Source: an uncultured Clostridia bacterium (lineage in GTDB: Bacteria > Bacillota > Clostridia > Christensenellales > UBA3700). From it: 9,183 nt of DNA. The translations under genes were made by a program, and so were the position numbers. The stretch is from positions 1 to 9,183 of the forward strand of contig CAMOQV010000043.1 of the NCBI GenBank assembly GCA_946623205.1. The letters run 5' to 3'. Shown here piece by piece: positions 1 through 6,350 of this stretch. The notes beneath the pieces are model-generated. The model was not told the DNA's origin and did no database searches. It saw nothing but the letters and a program-made list of their open reading frames with translations. Every line of letters starts with the position of its first letter. The stretch's first letter is position 1.

Positions 1-3000
1 TATTCAATTGGTAATGCTGATCAAGATGCAGCTGATACAGAATCTCCTAGTGTAACATTGACAAGCGAAGAATATGATGGTACAAAAAGATCTACACCAT
101 TAATTTGGTTGTTTAATGATAAAGAAAAGGAAAACCCATATAGTTCAGAAGGGGTTCCTATTGATAGTATTTGGTCTGTATATGAATCAAAAACAGAAGG
201 TAGACTAGGCCTAGATGCTACGAAGAATGTAGGCGAATATACGTATAAGATTTATAATGGCGATAAGAATTCTAAATATGAATTCTTGGATACTGAAAAA
301 AATATTGTTGCATATAGAGAAGATAATACTGCAGTTCAAGTATATAAATTTACTAGAACACAAAGAGTGTTAGATGCAAGCCTTGTTAATTTAGAAATAA
401 GCGAAGATAAAACATTTACATATGATGCAATAGAGCATACATATAATCCTTCAGACAATGGAGCAAAAATTGGAAGCGATGTTGTAAATCTAGCATCAAA
501 ATATTTAAAGATAACATATGATTTAACATATGATTTGCAACCTAATGTAGATTACTATAAAGAAGTTGCTGGTTCATATGTTCTATTAGGACAAATCGTA
601 GTAACAGACAATGTAATTACTGGATTTACAAATTCTGCAGATTCTTATGATATAAACGCAAAATATTATGCAAAGACAGCAACTGTTGTAGATAGTATTA
701 AGAATGTTGGTTTATATGAAGTAAGTTTAGATGGTAGTTTAAGGAATTCAAATTACAAATATGATAGCGATTTCTTAGCTGGAAGTACTCATACAGTTAC
801 AATTACTCCAAAAGAGATTGTTGTAACAAAAACAGGAATAACGCTTGAAGATAAGGAATATAAAGGGTCTGCTTATGAATATGCGGTTTCTTATACAAGT
901 GGTGCTGTAGTTGGCGATATCCCTAATGTTGAAGCTAAGAAATATAGAATCATTTATATTAAAGCAGAAGGCTTAGTAAGAGACGTTGAATATTTTGTTA
1001 AGAATAGCGATGATACATATTCATCTGTTGGAACAATTTTATATTCAGCAAAAGATGTAATCTCTGGCTTTACAGGTGGTTCATATGATAGCACAAAAGA
1101 TTACTATTATAGAGGATATAGAGAAGTCGGTGATTTAAAGAACGTTGACGAATATCTTGTTCAGCTTACAGCTCTACAAAACTATAAATATGCTTCAACT
1201 GTTCAAGAAGAAACAATAATGAAGATTACAGCAAGCACTATTAAAGTTGAATTTAGCAACTTGCACAATATTGAATATGCAGCAAGAGCTCAAAAGGCAA
1301 CTTATGGTGTATGGGCTAACACTTTAACAAAATCAGATGAAAATATGATAGAAGGTACTGCTACAGGCGTAGATGGTGCACAAATTCGTATTTACAATGT
1401 ATATGAGCAAGGTGCTATTGAAGTTACATGGGATGAAAACTATACAAACTTCACGACAGCTGGCGAATATTATGTAACAATCAAGATAGTTGATACAAAG
1501 AACTATAGATTGCCAACAGTTGCTGCTGGTTATGTAACAAGTGCAAATGGAGAAACACCAATCTTTGATATTCTAGAAGATTATGTTTACTACCTAATGA
1601 CAAAAGATTCTTCTATTACAAATGCAGAAACATTTGCAACAGCAAAAGCTTCTCATACTAATATTTATGAATTAAAAGATGGAGCTTATTTAGAAATTAA
1701 TGCTTATAATGAAAATGTAACAGATTATTATTACAAGACATTAGTTTCTGGATTGAATGCAAATGAATTTGCTTTATATGTAAATGCAAAAGGCATTTAT
1801 GATAAAGTAACAGATACAATTTATGTAAGAGCTACAACATTTGATTCAAGCGAAAGATATTATTTCTTAACACAAGATATAGATTTAACAGATGAATTTA
1901 ATTTCGTAGATAATGCAAGATACATTGCAAGCGATGATGGATATGTAAGAGCTACAGAATATGCAGAAAATGTTAATTACTATGTAGTTGCTGAAGATCC
2001 AACAATCGTAGATCAAGAAACATTTAATAGCAAAGAATTATATGTTGCTATAGAAGTTGTTACATATAAAGAACATGAAGAAGCTGCTGCTGGAACATTC
2101 TATATCGCAACAGAAAGAAGATTTGCTTCAGAGGCTGCATACGATAGAATAACAGAAGACAAGTTTGTAAAGAACACAGAAAGTGGCGTGTTAGAACTTG
2201 CAACTGGTTATGTTGTAGGCGAAACATATTATCTATTAGAAGAAAGAGTGATCGCTTCTATTGATGAATTTAATTACATTAAAAATGTAACAAAATTATA
2301 TGTAGAAAACGATTCTTCATATGTAGAAAAGAAAGATTACGAAGAAAAGTATGTTGCAACAAGAGGTGTTGCTCAATTCGAAACACTTGGCGGTGAAAAT
2401 GTAGGAATTACAAGAAGAGTAAAGATTGACAAGGCTACAACTGAACTTCTAAGACGTGTAGAAGAAAAGATCTCTTCAGATAAAGTTAATTATATCAACA
2501 ATGGTGAAATCTATGAAAAGTATACTGCAATTACAGCTGCGTACCAATTAAAAGGTAGAAAAGATACTTTAGATAGTATGGCATCTTCTATTGGCGGATT
2601 AATATTCTATAGAAAAGCCAAAGCAGATGATGTTCCAGCAGATATTAACGCGGATGGATATGTACAAGTTGGCACATATGCTGATATTTGTGAATATTAT
2701 AAAGATGACAAAACAACATACTATTATGTGAATGATGCTTATAGCACTGTAGATATAGTATGGTTAGATGACACTGTAAAGACTGTATATTATGAAACAG
2801 ATATCTATAATGGATATAATTCAACACCAGTTATTATCAAGGGAACACAAGATGTTGGCAAAAAGACTTTCGACGTAGTATATTTCCAAGAGACATATTA
2901 CAAAGCTCAATTTGATTCAGAAACAAATAAGTTTAAAATTGTTGATGAAAATGGAAGCGAATATGTTTCAGCAAAGGGATTGTATATTGTAGAAATTGCT

Positions 3001-5718
3001 CCTTATGAAAACATAGCTATCAACTATAAGGCAAGTAAGTATTATCTTGTTTATAACCTAGAAGGTGTTAGTGCTACTATCACAATCGATATGGTAAATT
3101 ATGTTGATAGTGTTGAATATGATACACAAAGCTATGAAGATGCTTACAAGACATCAAAAATTGATGGTTTAGTAAGAAAAGATGTTAAAGATAACAAGGA
3201 TGTTAACTACAGATATTATGTTGAAAATCCAACATATACAGAAGCAGACAAGTTAGAAATCGAAACAAAGACATATGCTCCAGTAGATGAAATTAGAGCA
3301 GCAGGTAATTATATCGTTTTAGTTGCATATGATTACATCTCTAGTGATAGCTATGAAGTTGCATATATTGTTAAGCATGATGATACAAATGCCGTTAAAG
3401 AAATTACATTAGATGGCAACAAGTATAACTACTTTGAAGTTGAAGTAACACCAATAGATATCTTAGTATCTGTTGATGATGCTCAAAAGACATATAAAGA
3501 TACATTTGAATACAGCGCTGAAGATGCAAATATTACTTATGAAGTATTGACATCTGAAGAATATTTAACTCCAGCAAGAAAAGCTATTTATGATGCAGAA
3601 AAAGCTTCAATTGTGATGGGATTTGAATCAGCAGGATTTGCTAAAACTGCAGCCGCTGGAAAGTACTTTATAAGAATTGCCCCAACAGGAGCTAATTCTC
3701 AAAATTACAACTTCATTATTAAGCAAGAAATTGATGCTAATACATTCTATTATGTAGAAGCAGCAGCAATTGCCTCTCAAGAAGATTATGATGCTATTGA
3801 AGATGCTAAATATGTAGCTAAAGCTGGTGGTGGTTATCAAGTAGCTACAGAATATGTAAGTGAAACTCAATACTATATTGCAACTAAGCTTACAATTACA
3901 TCTCAAGGCGAATTTGACGCTCAAGAAGTTGCTCATACAACATTATATAAGGCAAATGAAAATCTATTGGTTGAGGCTGAGGAATATGTTGCAGGAACAA
4001 CATTTACAGTTAACAAATATACATTGAATTTAGTTGTTAATGAAAGTGTTGAAACTCAAAAAGAATATGGTACAGAATTTAATATCTCAACAGTTACTTA
4101 TGCTGATGGTTATTTAGCTGAATTATTGCCAGGCGATAATTTAGGTAATATTACATTATCTTCATTAGCAGTATCAGATACAGCTAATGCTGGTGAATAT
4201 GATATAGTTGCTACAGCAGATGGTCCATCTGCAGGTAACTATGAAATCGTAGTAGATAAGAAGATAGTTGTAAATCCTATTCATATTAGCGTAAGCGCAA
4301 TTTCAGCTACATCAAAGATCTATGATGGCGAAGAACTTCTTCCAACAGTTACATATTTAGGTTTAGCATTTGAATCAGATGCTGCTGGCATTATTGCAGT
4401 ATTCACATATGGTGAAGACGGCTTAAAGGCTATTAACGTTGGTAATTATGTTGGATATGTATCAGCACTTTCAGGAGAAAAGGGTGGTAACTATATTCTA
4501 GATGTAAATGAAGAAACAACAGTTGAATTTGAAATCACAACACGTGCAATTACTATATCTACTGAAAATATGGAAATTGGCTACGGCGCTTTAGAAATTC
4601 TTCCTGAATCTGGAAATGGATTTGATTATGAAATTGGATCACTAAATATAGTAGAGAAAGATTTAGAAGGTATGAAGTTCGTTTCTGATGATCAAGCAAG
4701 CGCTCCAGGCGAGTATGCTTATAGAGAAACAGAAGAAGGCTCTGGAATATGGATTGGTGGTATTGAAATTGCATTGAATGATGAAATCGCAGGTAACTAT
4801 ACTATCTCATACACTTCAAAGGGAACTTTAACAATTGTTGTTACAGATTTAAGTTCAATCAATCTAAAAGTTACAGAAACAACATTTGATGGAACAAATC
4901 AAATGGCTTTAATCGAATTAGACACTCAAGGTGAAGGCGTTGAAATCACAAAGGTTTACCTAAAGGGTGTAGGTGAAGAAAAGACAGAAGTTTCTGAAGT
5001 TGTAAATGCTGGTGAATACTTAGTATGGATTAATACAACAGACGATTCTCACTATACAGATTCAACAGGTGAGGGCGCATACTTAACATTTATGGTTAAT
5101 AAGGCTCAATGGACAGATGAACAAATTACTGTAGATAGCGGAGTTGTAGCATTCTACAATAGGGTTGAATTCACAGGTCCTATCGCTGAATACATCGATT
5201 CAATTATGGTAAGAATTGAAGGTGAAACAGAAGCTCTTCCATATGCAGATAGCATACTAAATAAGAAGTTGAAGTCTATGACAAAATACACATTCTATAT
5301 TCAAATGGCAGAAAGCGCAAATTATGAAGCTACAGATAAAGAATATGTATTTGAAGCAACAACTTCATTTGACCCAACAAAGATCAATTCAAGATTAAAT
5401 AGTCTTGGAACAAACTTTGGCTATGCTAAGATTAAAGATTATCAAGATATTATGAGTGACTATCAAAAGGTTGGCGAAGCAGATAAGGCTATCGTAGATT
5501 CTACAAAGCTAAGCCTTGCAACACAAAGATACAACACTCTAAAGAGCGCAGGTTCTAAGATCGTTAAGATTACAAAGGGCATTGCTGCAAAAAATACAAA
5601 ACAATCTTATCAAGTAGCAACAGCTGCAGTAGCATCAGGAGCAGGTGTTATAGCTGTTGGACTATCTTGTTTCTTAGCAAGAAAGAAGAAAGATGAGAAC
5701 GAAAAGGAGGAGGCGTAA
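1..5718 (+). CDS. Giant Ig-like (YDG/MBG) repeat surface protein, 5'-partial
   Basis: The frame is open from base 1, so this is the C-terminal 1905 residues of a longer protein; its start and any signal peptide lie upstream. I see a chain of beta-sandwich modules of the YDG/MBG type. Each opens with a 'YDG'-like strand (residues 22-24, 1438-1440), passes through an 'N-V/A-G-x-Y-x-V' strand (GEY at 78-80, 486-488, 1398-1400) and ends in a strand followed by 'I-T-P/K-A'. Rough module spans are 17-127, 128-279, 280-417, 418-820, 900-1160 (at least two), 1161-1349, 1350-1432, 1434-1524, 1524-1625 and 1627-1707, then an Fn3-like module at 1708-1790. A helical stretch (1791-1868), a transmembrane helix (1872-1893) and a charged tail follow. 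Tyr-rich repeat inserts interrupt several modules. Only two cysteines occur (residues 897 and 1891). The likely role is an extracellular adhesin or scaffold, by analogy with YDG/MBG proteins; the ligand is unknown. The gene for a lipoprotein follows two bases later. Confidence 0.9.
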   Translation, partial: YSIGNADQDAADTESPSVTLTSEEYDGTKRSTPLIWLFNDKEKENPYSSEGVPIDSIWSVYESKTEGRLGLDATKNVGEYTYKIYNGDKNSKYEFLDTEKNIVAYREDNTAVQVYKFTRTQRVLDASLVNLEISEDKTFTYDAIEHTYNPSDNGAKIGSDVVNLASKYLKITYDLTYDLQPNVDYYKEVAGSYVLLGQIVVTDNVITGFTNSADSYDINAKYYAKTATVVDSIKNVGLYEVSLDGSLRNSNYKYDSDFLAGSTHTVTITPKEIVVTKTGITLEDKEYKGSAYEYAVSYTSGAVVGDIPNVEAKKYRIIYIKAEGLVRDVEYFVKNSDDTYSSVGTILYSAKDVISGFTGGSYDSTKDYYYRGYREVGDLKNVDEYLVQLTALQNYKYASTVQEETIMKITASTIKVEFSNLHNIEYAARAQKATYGVWANTLTKSDENMIEGTATGVDGAQIRIYNVYEQGAIEVTWDENYTNFTTAGEYYVTIKIVDTKNYRLPTVAAGYVTSANGETPIFDILEDYVYYLMTKDSSITNAETFATAKASHTNIYELKDGAYLEINAYNENVTDYYYKTLVSGLNANEFALYVNAKGIYDKVTDTIYVRATTFDSSERYYFLTQDIDLTDEFNFVDNARYIASDDGYVRATEYAENVNYYVVAEDPTIVDQETFNSKELYVAIEVVTYKEHEEAAAGTFYIATERRFASEAAYDRITEDKFVKNTESGVLELATGYVVGETYYLLEERVIASIDEFNYIKNVTKLYVENDSSYVEKKDYEEKYVATRGVAQFETLGGENVGITRRVKIDKATTELLRRVEEKISSDKVNYINNGEIYEKYTAITAAYQLKGRKDTLDSMASSIGGLIFYRKAKADDVPADINADGYVQVGTYADICEYYKDDKTTYYYVNDAYSTVDIVWLDDTVKTVYYETDIYNGYNSTPVIIKGTQDVGKKTFDVVYFQETYYKAQFDSETNKFKIVDENGSEYVSAKGLYIVEIAPYENIAINYKASKYYLVYNLEGVSATITIDMVNYVDSVEYDTQSYEDAYKTSKIDGLVRKDVKDNKDVNYRYYVENPTYTEADKLEIETKTYAPVDEIRAAGNYIVLVAYDYISSDSYEVAYIVKHDDTNAVKEITLDGNKYNYFEVEVTPIDILVSVDDAQKTYKDTFEYSAEDANITYEVLTSEEYLTPARKAIYDAEKASIVMGFESAGFAKTAAAGKYFIRIAPTGANSQNYNFIIKQEIDANTFYYVEAAAIASQEDYDAIEDAKYVAKAGGGYQVATEYVSETQYYIATKLTITSQGEFDAQEVAHTTLYKANENLLVEAEEYVAGTTFTVNKYTLNLVVNESVETQKEYGTEFNISTVTYADGYLAELLPGDNLGNITLSSLAVSDTANAGEYDIVATADGPSAGNYEIVVDKKIVVNPIHISVSAISATSKIYDGEELLPTVTYLGLAFESDAAGIIAVFTYGEDGLKAINVGNYVGYVSALSGEKGGNYILDVNEETTVEFEITTRAITISTENMEIGYGALEILPESGNGFDYEIGSLNIVEKDLEGMKFVSDDQASAPGEYAYRETEEGSGIWIGGIEIALNDEIAGNYTISYTSKGTLTIVVTDLSSINLKVTETTFDGTNQMALIELDTQGEGVEITKVYLKGVGEEKTEVSEVVNAGEYLVWINTTDDSHYTDSTGEGAYLTFMVNKAQWTDEQITVDSGVVAFYNRVEFTGPIAEYIDSIMVRIEGETEALPYADSILNKKLKSMTKYTFYIQMAESANYEATDKEYVFEATTSFDPTKINSRLNSLGTNFGYAKIKDYQDIMSDYQKVGEADKAIVDSTKLSLATQRYNTLKSAGSKIVKITKGIAAKNTKQSYQVATAAVASGAGVIAVGLSCFLARKKKDENEKEEA
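513..536 (+). repeat. Perfect 12-bp tandem duplication in the surface-protein gene
   Basis: AACATATGATTT occurs twice head to tail, at 513-524 and 525-536, and encodes a repeated T-Y-D-L. It keeps the reading frame and lies just before the first Tyr-rich insert, at the strand edge of the second Ig-like module. It looks like a small slippage duplication. Confidence 0.85.
553..663 (+). repeat. Single 37-residue Tyr-rich insert in an Ig-like module (copy 1)
   Basis: Residues 185-221 begin with Tyr-Tyr, contain G-S-Y-V near the start, a central V-I-T-G-F-T and then S-Y-D, and are followed by the next Tyr-Tyr at 664-669. The block interrupts the second Ig-like module just before its 'K-N-V-G-L-Y-E-V' strand. 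It matches the insert at 991-1101 in length (111 bases) and in the order of motifs. Reading it as a beta hairpin unit inserted in a loop is inference. Confidence 0.65.
991..1101 (+). repeat. Single 37-residue Tyr-rich insert in an Ig-like module (copy 2)
   Basis: Residues 331-367 begin with Tyr-Phe, carry D-D-T-Y, then D-V-I-S-G-F-T-G-G-S-Y-D, and are followed by Tyr-Tyr-Tyr at 1102-1110. The block has the same length and motif order as the insert at 553-663. It sits at the equivalent place in the next Ig-like module, just before 'K-N-V-D-E-Y-L-V'. The shared V-I-(T/S)-G-F-T core is the clearest evidence that the two copies are related. Confidence 0.65.
1588..2349 (+). repeat. Six tandem copies of a 40-46-residue Tyr-rich module
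   Basis: I divide residues 530-783 into six units, each opening with an aromatic pair (YY or FY): 1588-1725, 1726-1857, 1858-1977, 1978-2097, 2098-2226 and 2227-2349 (46, 44, 40, 40, 43 and 41 residues). The loose consensus is YY-x-x-T/E, then I-x-S/D-x-x-E-F, then K/R-Y-V/I, then D-G-Y-V-x-A-T-x-Y, about five residues, and the next YY. Units at 1822 and 1942 share the 15-mer TATGTAAGAGCTACA exactly 120 bases apart. The array interrupts one Ig-like module between its 'D-T-K-N-Y-R-L-P' hairpin (before 1520) and its closing strand 'I-T-R-R-V-K-I-D-K-A-T' (from about 2407). I do not recognise a named domain for this unit. Confidence 0.7.
3748..4002 (+). repeat. Two further tandem copies of the Tyr-rich module
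   Basis: Residues 1250-1334 contain two more units, 3748-3870 (41 residues) and 3871-4002 (44 residues). Both show the I-A/T-S-Q-x-E/D-Y/F-D segment, the K-Y-V or L-Y-K strand, and a V-A-T-E-Y-V or A-E-E-Y-V segment before the closing aromatic. The 13-mer GCTACAGAATATG is shared between 3844 and 1951. The pair splits an Ig-like module after 'S-Q-N-Y-N-F' and before its last strand 'T-V-N-K-Y-T-L-N-L'. The insertion point is therefore similar to that of the six-copy array. Confidence 0.68.
5371..5715 (+). other. C-terminal helical stalk and membrane anchor of the giant protein
   Basis: After the last beta module the protein becomes helix-prone (residues about 1791-1868; Lys, Ala, Ser, Gln and Asp rich, with few beta-type motifs). 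A roughly 22-residue hydrophobic segment at 1872-1893, rich in Ala, Val and Gly, follows. The tail begins Arg-Lys-Lys-Lys and ends in acidic residues (1894-1905). This fits a single-pass anchor with the body outside and the basic tail in the cytoplasm. No LPxTG-type sortase signal precedes the helix, so retention as an integral membrane protein is more likely than wall attachment. That localisation is inference. Confidence 0.75.
5704..5713 (+). promoter_or_regulatory. Strong overlapping Shine-Dalgarno site for the lipoprotein gene
   Basis: AAGGAGGAGG holds two overlapping AGGAGG matches (5705-5710 and 5708-5713). The second ends seven bases before the ATG at 5721. The site lies inside the last codons of the giant gene, so the lipoprotein is probably read from the same mRNA. 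It fixes the 5721 start. Confidence 0.85.
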
Positions 5719-5720
5719 TT

Positions 5721-6254
5721 ATGAATAAGAGATTATTAATTGCACTTACAGCTATATTCGTAATAATTGCGTTGACATTTGCATTTGTGGCTTGTAATAA
5801 AGATAAAAACGGCGACGATCCAGACCCAAATCCAGATCCAGACAAGTTATCTGAAACAGCATTCTTTACTGCGGTAAGAGAAGTTGAAAATCCAAAGTTT
5901 GATATATCAATCGCCGATGCTGATGATACTATCATCTATAGTATAGATTCAAATGGCGTTGTATATAATCCATTTGATTTGGAAGATGGTGGATCTTTCG
6001 TTCCAAGTTCTACATCTTTAGATTATGAACATGATTTATTTGCTACAACATCAATTAATGGGAAAGTTTTTACTGGAGAAATTAGAAATCCACTAGAATT
6101 TTTAGGAATTGCAGATGATTCAGTTTCAGTATCAAATACTAAAGTAACAATTGAATTACAAGGTAGTGAGAACAAATTAAAGAATGTTAAGATAACATCT
6201 AATGCAGAAATTGGTTCAGATGGTTATAAATTAACAGTTACAGTATTACCATAA
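5721..6254 (+). CDS. Small acidic lipoprotein, function unknown
   Basis: This 177-residue protein has an export signal of the lipoprotein type: a basic start (N-K-R), a hydrophobic core at residues 5-23 and a Cys at 25 in the context F-V-A-C. Phe at -3 is unusual for a lipobox, but Ala before Cys and the position fit. The mature part starts with a charged linker holding a D-P-D-P-N-P-D-P-D run (33-41), as expected for a spacer off the membrane. It continues as a mixed, Asp/Ser/Thr-rich domain of about 130 residues, probably beta-rich, ending T-V-T-V-L-P. I recognise no enzyme motif. The gene starts two bases after the giant surface-protein gene, has a very strong SD and is followed by a terminator, so the two are probably cotranscribed. 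A role as a membrane-side partner of the surface protein is inference from position only. Confidence 0.85.
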   Translation: MNKRLLIALTAIFVIIALTFAFVACNKDKNGDDPDPNPDPDKLSETAFFTAVREVENPKFDISIADADDTIIYSIDSNGVVYNPFDLEDGGSFVPSSTSLDYEHDLFATTSINGKVFTGEIRNPLEFLGIADDSVSVSNTKVTIELQGSENKLKNVKITSNAEIGSDGYKLTVTVLP

Positions 6255-6273
6255 AATTTATGTAATTAAATCT

Positions 6274-6303
6274 AAAGGCCGTCTCGCAAAGAGGCGGCTT
6301 TTT
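6274..6303 (+). terminator. Rho-independent terminator after the lipoprotein gene
   Basis: The arms AAAGGCCGTCTC (6274-6285) and GAGGCGGCTTTT (6291-6302) pair over 12 positions with two G-U wobbles. They enclose the five-base loop GCAAA and end in a T run. The hairpin lies 20 bases past the lipoprotein stop and is the most GC-rich spot in the intergenic region. It should end the surface-protein transcript and insulate the FAD genes. Confidence 0.9.
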
Positions 6304-6335
6304 AAGTTAAAGTATTATATAAATATAAATTTGCG

Positions 6336-6344
6336 TGCTAAAAT
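6336..6344 (+). promoter_or_regulatory. Extended -10 promoter for the FAD oxidoreductase pair
   Basis: TGCTAAAAT is an extended -10 (TG at 6336-6337, TAAAAT at 6339-6344). I find no good -35 hexamer 16-18 bases upstream; that stretch is only A/T-rich, which an extended -10 can tolerate. Normal spacing puts the transcription start at about 6351, the A of the ATG. A second candidate, TATAAA at 6318-6323, would give a leader of about 21 bases, also without an SD. Confidence 0.55.
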
Positions 6345-6350
6345 AGTTAT

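Noticed and set aside
58..60. TTG as the start of the giant coding region
   Set aside because: The same frame is open back to base 1 with similar composition, there is no signal peptide after 58 and no SD before it. The gene simply continues upstream of the window.
1588..2349. CRISPR-like or diversity-generating repeat target
   Set aside because: Unit lengths vary (40-46 codons), similarity is at protein level and the frame is kept throughout, unlike a CRISPR array. No reverse transcriptase or template repeat is visible.
2645..3936. Minus-strand open frames opposite the giant gene (2645-2827, 3628-3936)
   Set aside because: They are low-complexity mirrors of the repetitive + strand gene, with no recognisable motifs and no SD or promoter context that I can see.
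4600..4614. L-P-E-S-G, resembling a sortase signal
   Set aside because: It lies in mid-protein (residues 1534-1538), about 365 residues before the C-terminus, inside an Ig-like module, with no hydrophobic segment and basic tail after it.
5648..5935. Minus-strand open frame across the surface-protein/lipoprotein junction
   Set aside because: It crosses two well-supported + strand genes and a strong SD, and its product is low-complexity Ser-rich sequence.
6255..6350. Riboswitch or other structured leader before the FAD gene
   Set aside because: The region is fully used by the terminator and a short A/T-rich promoter. There is no room or conserved-looking structure for an aptamer such as an FMN element.
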